Source: Globodera rostochiensis | Lineage: Eukaryota; Nematoda; Chromadorea; Rhabditida; Heteroderidae | Length of the DNA stretch: 64,000 bases | Direction of reading: 5' to 3' | Assembly: GCA_018350325.1 (NCBI GenBank) | Contig: JAEVLN010000004.1 | Location: 1,426,001-1,490,000 of the forward strand | Shown here: positions 28,401-43,400 of the stretch, piece by piece | Layout of the letters: every line of letters starts with the position of its first letter | How positions within the stretch are numbered: the first letter of the stretch is position 1 | Program-made: the position numbers and the translations under genes | Notes under the pieces: model-generated | What the model was told of the DNA's origin: nothing | The model's database searches: none | Seen by the model: the letters and a program-made list of their open reading frames with translations, nothing else

Positions 28401-31400
28401 TAAAATCGTCAAATAAAATTTTAATCGCACGCCGCCAAACTCTCATGAAAATTTTAACATGGCTAACAAACGGAAATATTTCAGGAATACATGGCCTACA
28501 AGCAGAAACAGTTGGAGGAGGACAGCGAGTTTGGCGATGGAGGAGGTCAAAGCAACGGGATCGTCAACGGCTTCATGCACTCCAATCCATGAAGATGAGG
28601 GGGGGCATTTTCAATGTTGAAATGGGTTGAATAATAATCGAAGCGTCACGTGTTTTCGGGGCAGAATTGGAGCAGCACCGGATTTTTCTAAATTATGTTC
28701 GGGAAATAAATTGCAAATATTTAAAAAGCTTTTGCTCTATTATTGTAATTAACCATTTTCAACACTTTGTCATTGCTGTCACATAAAAGTGTTACCTATT
28801 TACTTTATTTACATTCGCCCAGCTCCATTTTCATGATTATGCCAAAAAAAATGTTGTATTTGAAATGCTCTTTGTTTTCTGATGAGCTGTATATAAAGGA
28901 CAGTTTAATTCATCTAAGGAAGGATTACTTTCGTTTTTACAATACATTCCCATATTTTGGTGTTGGTGTCTTGGGTTGTTTGTCTCTGTGTCTGTCGAAT
29001 TCGAACCTCAGGCCCCCGGATGAAATACTTTCTAAACTACCCACTAATCGTGTCCAATTTTCTTAAGTTCGAACCGGAACAAACAGAGGTCGAATTAATT
29101 GGCATCAATTCGTTAAGATTTATTCACCGATTATTTTATTTGGACAATGATCGTCTCCAGTTCGTCAGCTGCCTTCATTGTTGCGCGAGCCGTGTGCCGT
29201 CGTTGTCCATCAGTTTTGGCATTCTCAAACCTTCGATCGTCATTCCCAGCATCGCCGTCACTGTTCGTCGTCCAACAACGCGCATTTGCCTCGGAACCGG
29301 TTGCAAATGGGCCAAAATCGGGAGGCTCTGTCGTTGGGGTGAAGAAGCGTTATGAGCAATGGTTGGAGTGCTCGTACCCGCGCGTGTACAAATTGTATCG
29401 GCTCAGCGTCGATGGTATGGTCCATGGCTTGGAGAGACATTCGGATTCTTAACCCAAATTTCGAGCTGTTCAATTGCGTTTTTCAGGAATGGGGAGTAGC
29501 GCAGTGCCTTTTCTGATCTAAATATTTGATATTTTAGGCTCGAAATGGTGCTTTTATGACTTGAAGACATTCTGTTGGCTCACCTACGGGCTGCGTATTG
29601 GCCGTATCACTTTGTCCGACCTCAATGCCAATGAGTTGTTCGTCTACATCCAGGTCTGTGTTGCAGAGCCCGGGCTTTGGGTACAGCTCGCTCTACATGA
29701 ACGAGTTTACGACATACCCAAAAAACACACATTTTTTTGTCCATTGGTTAGTGCTCTGATGTGTTTCGAATTGCGTCCACCTTCTTTTTGCTACAAATTC
29801 CAATCTGCGGTGAACTCATTGTTTTACTAGCGTAAGCACTTTTTTTTTGTATGTTTTAAACAAAAACAAATTTGATATAATAATAACAATATATTCTATC
29901 AAAACTGTCTAATTTATCTAAAAACCCAATCGTTGTCCCCTCACTCATTCATGGACCGCAAAAAGAAAAGAAAGGAAGGGAAGAAAAGAAAAAACGTTTT
30001 GCCCACATTTTGTTGGCTGTCCATGACCCCACAAACAATTGCAGGCCGGATCCCAGCTGGTCAAGCTGAGTATACTCGCCGTGTTGGCTGTGGTGCCCTT
30101 CGGATTTCCGCTTTTAATTATTTCAATGTCAGCAACAAAAATTTGTCATGATTTTTTTGCATAAATATATATATATTTATTTATTTTAAAAACAGGATTT
30201 TTGCGCCAAAATATGTGCTCACTCGACATTTTTGGAGCGACAGTCAAAGCCAACAGTTCCAGGCCAGCCATTTTGTGCGCAATGAACGCAAATTGTTCCC
30301 GGTCATTGTTGAAGCGTTGAAGCAGCGTGACTCATCGGTAAAGTTGCACAAATTTGTGCTTAATTTGAGGACACTTCTTTTGTTCACCGAAATTTTTATT
30401 TGAAGCGGTGGGAAACTTAGGAAATTTCCTCTTTTTTTTATCATTTACGGGTCAGGCACATTTAATCATCAAAAAACATTTCAGGCTCCGATTGGCAAAC
30501 TTCCACTGTCGCTTGAACAACTAATTGTGAAAAAGACGGTGAACATCCCCAACTCGTTGGACACCTTCCCATGGCAACACCGGGTAAATAATGATTAGAA
30601 ATGGGAGGCGCGTAGTCCGTGGGGGGCGGCCCGCCCGACATTAGAACAAAAACAACAATTGCAGCTTTCTCTGAAACGGATGCATCATTTGCCGCTTTGG
30701 GCCACTGACGGCGCACTTCTGAAGCACATCAATTTGTTGCAATTGTTGGACAAAGAAATGGCACAGGACAAGGGCAGTGTTGAAACGCTGAGCTTGCGAG
30801 ACCTTCAAACGGTTTGTGCTCTGTATTTCTGATCACTAAAATGCCGATGGGGGATCAATGTTTCTGCTCTGATCTTCTCTTAAACGGTGATCACTGATTT
30901 TTACGACATTTTGTTCCAGCACCTTTACTTGCGCAACCTGAACTTCGCGCGGATGAATGTTGATCAGATGCGTGTTGCGCTTGTCCAATGGTTGGGCCAT
31001 TTCAAAGGTACGTTTTGGTTAATACCGCACAACATTTTGCCACAAAAGGGATCAGCAAAAAAAAAACAAAATTCTTCTCCAGATCTGTCCTCGTGCGATC
31101 CGTTGCTGTACGCGCATGTTCCGGTGCTGACACAAGCAAATTCCGACGACCTGGAGAGGTGGAAGAAGGCGGTAGCAGCCAAAGCGGACGCTCTGAAAAT
31201 AACGGAGTGGTGGCGTCGATGAGAGCGCACAATTTTCGAACACATTGTTGGGAACTAAAAATTGGATTGTCCAAAAAGAATCGTTTATGGAAAATTTCAC
31301 TAGAAAAGAGTTTGCGTACGCCCATGTCTTGCAGGAACCTTTACCGGACTCTACTTCAAACAGAACAAATGTACACCATCACCCCACCCCTATTAATGCG

Positions 31401-34400
31401 CAAATTTGGGAATTTTAGAGCATAGCAAAAAGTGAAAAACGGGTCGGGGACGTTTGGGCCCCGCAGCCTGGGCCCCAAACTTTTGAAGTGCCATAACTCT
31501 TCATAGAACCAACCAAACTAAATAAATTAGGTACCAATCGAAAGCTTTTGTTGGGTAGATTTTGTATTCAAATCAACAATTTGATTAGATTCCTTTCAAA
31601 AAAGTTATAATCGAAAATTAGAACAAAAACTTAGGTTTACGCTCTTTTAAACCATAACTTTTTAAAGGTTTATGTGATCGTTTAGTCCCTGCTAGATAAT
31701 AGCTTCTAAACATATAGAGCTTTCGAACCACAATAAAGACGATTCTGAGCAATTTGGCATTACATTTTATCCACTTTTATAACCAAACGAGCAAAAAACA
31801 ACGAAGTCACAGGTAAATGTAACGGGAACGTTAACAACGAATTTTGCACTCCCTATTTGCCCCCTTCCACCACCGATCGAATGTTGTCACGGAACCAACG
31901 CACGTTCTCAAGGAGGCCACCCAAACGCGTATGGAGCTGCTCCCACTGCGCGCTTTCGAATACGCGCTAAAAATGTGCACATATTTGCTGCAGTTTTACA
32001 AATTTTTCTGCTCCCAATTTTTGGCGTTTTTGCCTCCCGGAATTCGATGCATCCGTGCCGGACGTATTTCGAAACGATTCTTAATTTTGAAAACAAAATT
32101 GAGTTGACCTGTTGATGGGAGTCCACGACCAGCTCTGCACCTATCTCGTTGATTTTGCCTCGGATTGCATTTGCGTGGATGGCGTCGATGAGAAATAATT
32201 CCAAGTCCTCGTTGTCCGGAATGTCCAGGTTCTTGGCCAACTCCAAAAGCGAAATGGTCTGTAAAAAAACATTTGAAATTTGGTAATACTTTGGTTTGGC
32301 CCCCCCCTCCTTTTTTTGAAAAAAATTTTTTTTTTTCTCTAAGCCGATAAATAGGCGTTCCTAGCGGTATTCGGAGGAGCAGAATCTGAATCTGATCTCC
32401 ATTTCGACCAATTTCGAACCCCGGACCCGAATTCGAACATTTTTCGAAATTCAAAAATTTCGATAAATCAATTTTGGCCTCGAAATCATTCAAAAAGCAC
32501 AAACCTACATCGAAAAGGCAAATAATGGTCGAATTCATTCATTTGAATGATTTGTAAACGTAAATTTTGAAAATTTTTGAATTTTTCGACCAAATGTTCG
32601 AATTCGGGTCCGGGGTTCGAAATAGGTCGAATCGGAGGTCAGATTCGGATTCTACGCCCCCTAATGCCCCAGAAAACACCTTTTAATCGACTTTAAAACA
32701 AAAAGTAATTTTTCCAAAAAAGGGGGGGGGCCAAACCAAAGTATTACCTGAAATTTTCGTTAAAATGCTCATCCCGAGGGGGAAGACAAAATTTTAAAAT
32801 ATTGGCTTTCTCAACTTTTTATTCTTTGATTAACTTTCCCTCCCACGCCTTAAACCTGTGTCTTCTCCGCCATCGAAATGAGTGTCAATTGCTTGATTTT
32901 GATGTCCAATGTCTCCTCGTTCTCCACGCGCAACTCGTCTCGCACAAACGTCGGGTGGGCGGCAATGAAACGCCGATAATCAGACAACGAACCGTAAACA
33001 AAGATGGTAAGCGCTTCGAACAAGAGAGGATCTGTCTAAACAGACAAAAATCCTGGTTTTCATCCGGATACTTTTTCAAAAGACAATCAGCAAAATAAGA
33101 CCGATCCAAACCGCGACCCTAATTCCGGCTCAAATTTATTCTTATACAAACGGCAAGAGGGACGATGACCCAACCCAATCAATGTGTTCATTGTTAACCG
33201 GCCTTTTTTAGGTCGTTGACCGCGCTCAAACGCAACAAATGATCAAAGCAAAACGACTGTGGGTTTACAATTGTAGTACGCACGCACTCGCGAGCCTCGT
33301 TCTGCGCGTCCTCTGCAGCCATCAATTTATAAAAATGTGCCTATAAAACTTTAAATTCCCGTTCATCTTTTAACCGGACTCCCAAACAGAACAAATGTAC
33401 ACCCCCCCCCCCCCCGAAGCGGGCCAACTGCGTCTCGGGAACGTTTAGCAGCTCATAACTTTTTTCCTAGAAACGTTTTCAGATTTAACTAAACATTCCG
33501 CCAAACTTAACCAAATATTTCAAATTTAGCAGCACCGCTAATTTGTAAGTCCTTTAAAAAAGAGAAATTTTGTCTTTAAAAAACGTGAAAAGTTTTCTTT
33601 TCCAATCAACTTGCTCAAATAAGTGAAAGGAGCAGTAAAAACTTGATTTTGAAAATTGGACAGCTTCGACGCGTTGATTCATGCCATTAAAAAGTCCTAC
33701 AACAATGTTTTTTTCTCTCAAATTTCTATTTATTTATCTCAGCAGATTTTTTTGTTATTATCCATTATTTATATTGCTATTTATGGTCGACCCGTCGCGT
33801 GTTGTTCCACCCTTTGGAAGGTCCAACAGCAGCAACCACAACATAACCAATGCGGCGGTTGGGCTTGTACGCCTTCACAACTTGCCGCGTTATACCGGCG
33901 TTGGAGGAATTTTATACTTTCTTTGGTCGGCGGTTGATTTTGAGCCGGACGATGCGGTCATTTGCGCGTTCAGTGCTAAAAACGCAATTGTCCGCTTTAA
34001 AACTCAATATCTCGCGGACGAGGCAGGTCGGCGGAAGAAAAACAACGAGAGAATTTTTTTTTAAAAATTTTTTTTTTCAGTTCGCTATTGTAACGGCAGA
34101 GCTTTATCTGGACACACAGTCAGTTTTTTCTTCAAAAAAAAAGTCCAATAAAATAAATTGTATCGAATCTAAAATATTTTTTGGCACTTATCTTTTATGC
34201 GACTGCCTTCCAATTTTTGGAGATAACTAAGGGAGAAAAAACGAATACATTTTGTTGCTTTGAGTTAACTTAACTCAGCGCGTTAGCTAAGCAATCAAAT
34301 AAGCCAATTTTTTTCTGATTTTTATGCTGAACAAAGTGAAAAAAAAAGAACTTTATCACTTTGTTCTTGAAATGGAAGTTCAGAATCGGTTTTTAAATCG

Positions 34401-37400
34401 TTACATTTTACCTATAAAAATGCTCTCTCACAGATTTCCGCGCATCCGTCTACGGTTGAAGAGATCGATCGCGTCAGTCGGGAGAGCGTTGAATGTCCGC
34501 CCGAGCTCAAAAAAGTTTGTTTCTATTTGGTTAGGAAGTTCAAAAATTTAGGTGTTCTGATCGGACTTGAACATTATTATCTAAACGAATTTCGAGCGGA
34601 ATTTCCCATCAATTTTTTTTTGTAGAAAAAAAAATCACCGAAGTCTTGAGGGAGCTTATTTTGATGATTATTCATTCAGAAAATAGCGGAGAAGCGCGGC
34701 GGGACGGCGGAAGCAAAAGGTAACGGAGGCGCGTGCCCGGCATTCCCCGGTCTTCTCATTGACAGCGACGACGATGGTCAAGCAAATTTCAAATTTCTTT
34801 TAATTATTCAAACATTTCAATTGGATTCATTGGGCTTAACGAGGAGTGTACTCCACCCGAAATTAAGCACCTCGCTCGTTTAGTTTGGACATTTTTTTTT
34901 TTGTTGGAGTCAGTTGAAGAAAAAATTTGTTTTTGAATCATCGTCGAGGTGTTCGGATTTAAGCCTTGGATTCAGAATTGGGGGTTCAAAAAACTAAAAA
35001 TGTTTTTCAATAATTTTTATTGCTTTAAGCTGTGGTATATCATTTTCAGATTTTGACATGATGGAGCTGAAGTTGCCGGACTATTTTTTGCGCGGACGTC
35101 CGCCCGATCTGGTGGATTTTGATGACAGTGCCGGCTGCTCCCGGCCCGGAACTTCCAACTCATCGTCCAGCAGCGGTGCCACCAACTCATCGTCTAGCAG
35201 CGGTGCCACCACCGATGGCAAGGAAGAAATTGTTTGGCTGGACCGCATTGGACCCGCTGGACATGGTCAACAACTGCAACAGAAACATCACTCTCAACAA
35301 CAGCTCGGCGGGACATGGCACCAATCGCAGCAAATGCTACCGAAGCGGAAGTTGTCGGGAGCAAATGCAATTCCGCTGGGCGGCTATGACCACCAGAAAA
35401 GGAACAGGTGATGTGTGTGTGTACTTTTTTGTCCATTCAACGTGTACATGCACACTGTTGGGACTATAATCCGGGACGTAGCCGGCCGGGGGAGGGCTGA
35501 AGCAAAAAAGGGGCAGAAAACGTACTCCCCTCCCCCCCCCCTCCCGGAAAACGTTTTCTGGCCACGCCTCTGTTAAAAAAAAAAGGGGGGGGTGACTATT
35601 TTCTGAAAGCTTCCCAAACAAATGCTGCCTAAAACGGCTTTTTAAAGGGTGCGCTTTTTGTTATACAAAAAAAAAATATGTAAAAATTAGTCCATTTTTT
35701 CCTCAAAAAAATGGTTACCTTTAGGAGGCTGTTTCTTGGACATTTAATCGCTTTTTTCAATGTAGGCCCAATGAAGAGTTGAATTCGTGGGATGGTGCCG
35801 TGCCGCAATATGCTTACACTCAGCCGTATCATGCGCCTGTTGCTGTACGTCCTGTCCCTCCATGGCCACCCAACATCGGTCATCGGTGTGTGGATTTGAT
35901 TAGCCGAAATTTGCATGTCAATTCAAAGCATTTGTTTTATTTTGTTTTTTTGCCAACATTTTTTTAGCCCACTTTATCCGGCGTCGGGCCCTCCTTTTCA
36001 TCCGTTTGCTGGGCCAATTTTGCCCGCGCCACCACCGCTGCCGCCGCCGCCGTCGTCGTCGGCATTGTCCGGTGCCGTCAAAGCCATTCGAATGCCGCAT
36101 TTGGTTGCCATTGCGTCGGTGATCAGCGCTCGGCACATCCTTTTGCAGTGGGAATTACCGCCTAATGGAGGCAAAATTTGAAAAATTTATTCCGGTAATT
36201 TGTTTTGCAACAACAAAAACTGCTTTAAATCTCCGTAATTTATCTCTAACGAAGCTAATTTCTTTGTCCCAAAAAATGTTACTCCCATCCCATCAAAATG
36301 CAAAGCAATTCCTTTCCTGTCGCTTTGGCCCAACGCCTTTCAATGCCACTAAGTTAAGCTCATCGCAACTCACTCTTCAGGTTTTTGCTATTTCTGCTTG
36401 GTTCCTTTCCGTGCCTAACTTCTTTCTTACGCTTTTGCTTTTTTTTTAGTTGCTTTAACTTTCCGTAAATGATTAACCAACCAACTCTTGCTTTGGTCAA
36501 TGTTGAGTTGTTGTTTTTTAAATCACAAATCGGTTCAGTGATCGAAGTGAACACGCAAACGTTGACCATCGAATGCGTTACGGTGAAGGATGCGCGTGTG
36601 GTTCAGCTGGGCAGGCGTACTGAGTTCGTCTTCGAGGTGATTGCGGGGCGCAATTATGCCGTCATATTGGAGGGGTTCGACGTGCCCGGAACGAAGGTCA
36701 CGCACGGCATTGGACAGTACAGAGCCTGTGAGTTGGGCCTGTCGCGCCCTTTAGGCCTAAAAAAATTATTCTTTTTTTTTCTTTCACCAGCTTTCTCAAA
36801 AGCGGAAATGTTAGTGCTGTTTGATAAGGCGAAGAAGTTCAGTGGCGAACAAATGTACCCTTTGGGTAAGGATTTTTTTTGTTAAATTTTGTTTAAACTC
36901 AATTTTTTTTTGATATGCTGCACCGATGCAAACCGAAAGCGTATTGGGACAACATTTACGAATCGCCAGGTGTGTTGGAATATTTAAAAATGCATATTTT
37001 TGGAGTGGAAAAGCCCATTTTTAGATGAACAACGCATCATGCAACCGTACACTAAGGACGAGAACGGTCATCCGGGCTGTCCAATCAACGGGTCCATCGA
37101 CGGTAAATATTTAAAATGTGTTGTTCAACTTTTTTTTGAACTCCTTGCCAGGCTTTTTCTTCTCCACTCTGTTGAGAGGCAAAAATTTGCCCAGAGATTC
37201 GCCATTTGGGTTAGTAATGTTTATTTAAAAATAAAAATTTTTTTTCACAAAATTATATGTTTCACACAATTTAACAGTGATGTGCAGATGGTGATGCCGG
37301 CGCACAAACTGCTCAACTTCAACACGTGCAATATGTACTTTGCGGACTTTTACTGCAATTCGGCAAAACCGGATGAGCAGGGCCTGTCGTCCGTTCTCCA

Positions 37401-40400
37401 TTACATCACGGTGGTGGTGTGCAAGCATGGGTCAAGCGCGGACCGGTAGGTGAGAGCCCCAGGGCCCCCAATATTTTTTGTTAAATAAAGTTTTTTTGTA
37501 GGACAGAGAAAATGTACAAAATATTTCACAATTTTTTTTTTGTCATGTTAAGCTTCTGCAAAATGAAGAATATGATCCAGCTGGACTGGTTCAACAACGC
37601 TTTCCTCAAGGTGCACCAGAGAGCCCCCTCGCCCATTGCGTCTCCCCCCCAATATTTGGCGGTCTGTCGGGAGATCAACCTGAACAAGTACACACACGCA
37701 CACAATAATTTTTTGTCCAAGAAATGTTTGTTGACATTGAACTCTCTTTTTCAGGTTGGACTTGATGGTCGAGGTGTACTACACGGAGCCCGTGTCGTTG
37801 TTTGATGCGGACGACTTCAACGAAGTGATTCCGTTTGGCAAGGGCTCGTCGCGCAAAGAAGGTACAGTTACTAAATTTTTTGGGGAGGGTTGGAATTTCC
37901 TCCCCGACCCCAGACATGGTCAACTCCGGTATCCCCGACTTTCCCGCCCCCCGGAGGGGTCGCGGACCAACTCTAAATTAAACATTTATTTGGTTTAGGT
38001 CTTCCGAACAACAAGCAATGCATTCGGTGCAACATTTACGATGTTCGACGCTGTGTGAACTGCTCGAACACGTTCCCCTACTATCTGGGCGTCAACAGCA
38101 ACGGCATTCAGTTGACATTGTGTTCCAAATGTGATCCGAACACTGGGCGCATTCCAATCGAATTTGCCTGATGATTGATGGGGGAACCATTTGTTTTCTT
38201 CATTCCCTCACCTCTTCTGCTTTACTCTTTAGAATTGAAGAATTACATGGTTGTTGTTTTGATGCTCAAATTTTTCACTCAATTTGTTTGTTTGTTGTTT
38301 TGTTTGTCGCTAGCAATTTGGCAAAACGCCCCCTACTAGATATATATTCACTTTAATCGAATTTAAAACAAAAAATAAATATTTATCGGGAGGCAATTCT
38401 GCGGGAAGGGGTCGGGGGTCAAAGCGTTCACCGAACGAATTTGACTGACGTTATGACGTCCAATTCACACAATGAAAATTAAAACGAGTTTTATGTGTTT
38501 GTGTGTCGGAGGAGGCGTCAAAATTGGATGGAATGGGTCGTCCGTCCGTCGACTTTCCATCGAATAGAGAAACAAACGGAAGAAAACAAAAGTTGGCGGC
38601 GGGGCACAAAAAGTGATGGATTGAGACTGAAACAGACGAGAGGGGGCAAAGACGCGTTCACCAAATCGAATGGTCTCGGCTGGGACACGGACTGATCAAT
38701 TTGTCCCCAAAACTTTTGCAATTTCAAAAATAGCATTTATTTTTGATCGTTTTCGGACAAAATCATCGAGTTTTTATATGTCCTTTTACACATCAGCAAA
38801 AATGGTGGTCGTCGTTTCAACGCATTTGCTCCTGTTGTTTCTGCTACTGCTTGCCAACCCGGGTGTGGCACAATTTGATTTTGGCCAACTGCTCGGCGGT
38901 GTTGGCCAAATGACGAACCAGGGGGGCCTCAATTTGGGCGGACTGTTTGGCCAAGGGCAGCCAAACGCTGCGCAAAACAACGACCAGCCCCCGAGGCATT
39001 GGCATCGAGGCGGTCCGCCCCCGGGTAAAGATGACAAATCTTCAAAAGTTCGGCACTGTGTGCCCGGGGATCAGTACGGCATATTACGATCATCCGATCA
39101 ATTGTGATCTGGTTGGAACGCCAGATCAGCTAATGATCAGTCACGATTAGGCTCAAAATCGCTTTTTTCAGGTCCACCTCGTCAGCAGAATGGCGGCGAT
39201 GGCGGGGGAAGCGGTGGGCTCGAAAACATCGGCGGGGCGGTGGAGGGCATTCTGAACCGCGTGGGGGTTAACAAGCAGTTCACCAGCCAACTTGGCCGAA
39301 TTCAAATTCCGCCAATTCCGGCGTTGGCTGTGCACAATGTGCTGGACGGTGTGCCGGGCATTTTGCGCCAATTTTTGCCGCCACAAACTGTGGGCCAAAT
39401 CACGGCGATTGCGCGTCAAGCGATTGAGGCGCAAATTTAAACATTAAAATAATTATTTTAGCTAATTATAATTAATCGAACTTAATCAAAGAGTCAATTT
39501 TTAAATTAATCAAATTGTCAATTAATTTGAATGTATAAAATTAATCAAAATATTTAGGAAATAAATTTATTTATTTTAATTATATTAAAGATTATAATTT
39601 AGTCAATTTGCTCTTCGAACAATTGCATGCAGCAGAGGCCAGAATGGCTTCATCAGCGGGCATCGATCGCACAATTTGAAAGTCTGATCACAAAAACGCT
39701 TGCGTGAGTGTTGATTAAAATTAAATTTTAATTTATAAATTTATTTTGACATTTTTAGTCCAGGCAAAACGGACATTCAAATTGGTCGTGACGTCGAAAT
39801 TCGACTTTCGCGAACTTTCCAAGTGAAGAAAGCGCTGATTCGCAAGGCTGGCCTTGAGGCAATTTTTGCATTTAAATATATTAAAATGAATTTATTTAAA
39901 TATTAATTTTATTAACGAATTAATTTGTTCTTTTGTGTCTAGGGGCGCGTTGAGCCGGCCAACAACGGCGTCTACCAACAGGACTTGCTGCTCACGGAGC
40001 AGCAGGCCAACGTTTTGATCACGGAGATCAACCAAAACCAGGCAAAAAAAAACAAAAAAATAATATTTTAAATATATTTTAAATATTTATTTATTTAATT
40101 ATTTTTTTGATTGGCGTCGGTGCCTTACCTCCGGGCGGCCGTCTGAAGCGAGCGGGCAATTCGCTGTTCTTCGAAACTTCACCCGCTCAAAAATGGCCAG
40201 TCGGACAGCCCATTTTGTATATGTTCGATCAGTCAGTTCGTGCGTTTAATTTTCACATAAATATTAATTTTTATTAAAAAAATTTTAAAATTAAATTAAA
40301 ATTTATGCTTCTTTATGTATTTAGGCAACAGTTTTATTTTTAAATAGAGCTAAATTAAGCGCAAACCGACCAAAGCGCCGTCCGCGCAGCCGTTCAGGTC

Positions 40401-43400
40401 TTTTTATATGCGAATTTGTTAAACAAAAATTAATTATTTTTATTTAAATTAAAATCAAACATTTTCAAACTGTTCAGGAGATCCAGTCCAAAAGTTGTCT
40501 GACCTTCCAAGAAAGCTCCAGCAAGCCGGCCGGAGCACATCTTTACTACGTGAAGATCAACAACCCCCAATTGTGCGAATTCTCTTAATTTAAATTCGAG
40601 CTGTTCGGGACCGGAATTATCAAAAAAAAATGTAAAGTGAGACAGACCCCCGGGGGTTTACGGCATTTTCCCGGTCTTGGTCTAAACCCGGCATTTGTTG
40701 CAAAACCAAATTTAATAATTTTTAGTTATTTTTAAGTTAAAATAATTTTAAAATTTTAACAGCTGTGGCCTTAGCTATGTGGGCCGAATTACGCCGGCAA
40801 ATCCGATTTATCTGAGCTTCCAATGCGGAAATGCGGTTGGCATTGCCATCCACGAGACAATGCACGCGTTGGGTCTTCAACATGAACAGCTCCGTGTTGG
40901 TGAGTTGGTTTTTGTTGGAGCAATTTGTGCGCCAATTCGTGTCCTGCAAAGATCGCGACATGTACATCAACATCAATTGGGCCAACATCAATCCACAAAA
41001 CTACGACACGTTCGCCAAATCGGAGCTGGTCAAGTTCACCAGCTACGGTGTCCGCTACGACTACGGGTGAGCGAATTTTTTGTGCCATTTTCTTTAATTT
41101 TTAAAACATTCCACACATATTCGAGCTGTTCAGGGTTTAGGGTTTTGTCGGTTCCTGACCTTCAGCTCCCCGGGACCGAACTCGGAAAGTTCTGGAGTGT
41201 ACCCATCCGGTTCCTGGCCCAAACTCGAAAATTGTCGAAATATCCGACATCAAAATGAATCAGTTCAGTTGGAAACAAAGCAACAAAACCCTAAGGCGGC
41301 GATCCATCCGATAGTGATCTGATTTTGTTTTAATCGTCAATCAATCACATCAGACCAAAGAGTTGTTGGGCATGATCCGGATCAGATTATTCAGGGATGC
41401 CATCGGTAAAACTCAAAAACCCGGCACGTCATACCCCCAAAACTTGGCAAATGCCCGGGTTTCCAGAAGCAAAATGGCACGCACCCTTGTGCGCGGATTC
41501 AAGATCTTGAAGACCCGATCACTTTCTCAAACTTTTTGTGGATCAAAAAATTGTTAAAATTTAACCGTTTTTTTATGAACAGTTCCGTTATGCACTACGC
41601 GAGCAATATTGCAGCCAAATCACCGGGATTAAAAACAATGACCGCAAAGGTTCGCTTTGCTTTTTTGTTTATTTGGGAAAATCAAAAAAATTGAAAATTC
41701 TGATCACTTTTTTTTGCAGACCAACCCGGGCGCCAACGATCCGTCGATGGGCCAGCGGAGAGGGCTCAGCGCCACGGACGTGGAGGTGTTGAGGCGCATG
41801 TACTGCATGCCGGGTATAAAATTGGGGAATTTCATGGCATTTTTTACGGAGTCGGGCCCGATCGATCGTAATCTCGTGGTCGAGAGTCGGGACTACATAA
41901 AGATTGGACCGATCGTGATTCTCGATGGACAAAACCGAGATTTTTTCGAAATTATTGATTGGACTCTCGATCGGTCCTCAAGTCCGAACTCTAGTCGGGA
42001 CCACATTCCGATCGGTTTGATAATATCAGTCGGGGAGGGGGCGGGGGGAGACATTTTGGTGTTGAAACAGTCGAGCATAATCCATGGCACAAATTTATTG
42101 TCATTAATATGTTTGGCATTTTCAGGCTGTGTGGATGCCAACGTTTACTGCGGCGTTTGGGCCACCAACAATTTGTGCCAATTGGCCAGCACAAAGGCGT
42201 GGATGGCGCAGAATTGCCGTAAATCGTGCTCACTTTGTGGCGGCGGATAAAATTCTCAATTAAAATAATTGCCATTATTTTTTGCAACGAATTGCCTGAT
42301 TTTTTTAATTAAGTGTCAATTAAACTCGCAGTGCCTAACTTCCTACTTTTTATTAAACATGACAAAAAATTATTTTATAAGATTTGATCAAAAATATTTA
42401 CATAATTATTAGTGATGCTCGATGCTTGAAATTCCGCGAGCATCGAGACTCGTGATCAAGAAATGGCACCGAGACGTATTCAAAATTTGGCTAAACTTGC
42501 GGTCATTTTTGTAATTTAATTTCTCTAATAAAACATTTTAATTTAATTCTGTAATAAAACATTTAAACGACAATTTATTTTTCAATTTTTTTCCATTTCT
42601 TCTGTTTGTTTTGCCCCCTCATTGCCATCAAACCGTCGGGCCCCAAATTTACAAAGACAAATTGAATAATTGGTGAATTGGCGGGGGGGGGGGCGACGGT
42701 TGGGGACGTTTTTGTTAACCAATTTTGTTGTGCGCAACTGCAATCGATTAAATGGGCATTAATTAGTTAAAAAAAGGAGGCAAGTCCGCCCACTGTACGA
42801 GCGCGGGTGGGCCAAGCAGTTTTTATGCCAAATTTGGGCAAAAACTCCGATCGATTAGCGTCTCTTTACCGGATCATAAATTAGGCTTTGGCTTCGACCG
42901 CCGCCATACCTCCGATCGGCGTAGCCCACGACATCGCCGATGAACCCGAATTCAAAAACCCTCGCAGTTACCTATTCCTTCAATTTACTGAACTCCATCC
43001 AACTCGCCGAGTTGTTGAAGGAGTACATCTGCTGCTCGCCCAAGTTGTGTGGGACAACAACCCGCGCAGTTGAAGGTGTACTTCCTCAACTTGTGGGCGG
43101 AGACGGCGGACTCTTGACGGCCCCCCGCCCCCGCCTTTTAAGATGGGCAGACAGTGAACGTATTTGGCCCTAAACAAATCAATTTACGCCCATCGCTCCA
43201 TTTGTTGTTTTGATCGGCCCAAATGTTTCGATTCGATTGACTCTTTCACACACAAAAATTGGTGCGCAAAGACATTTTATCAACTACAAAACTGTTCTTA
43301 CTTAATGGAAATTTATTGTAAAAAATCGGCCTTCCCGATTTGAATCGATAAATTTCCAATTTCTTCAAATGAAAATCTCAGAAAATTGAACCGACTCTTG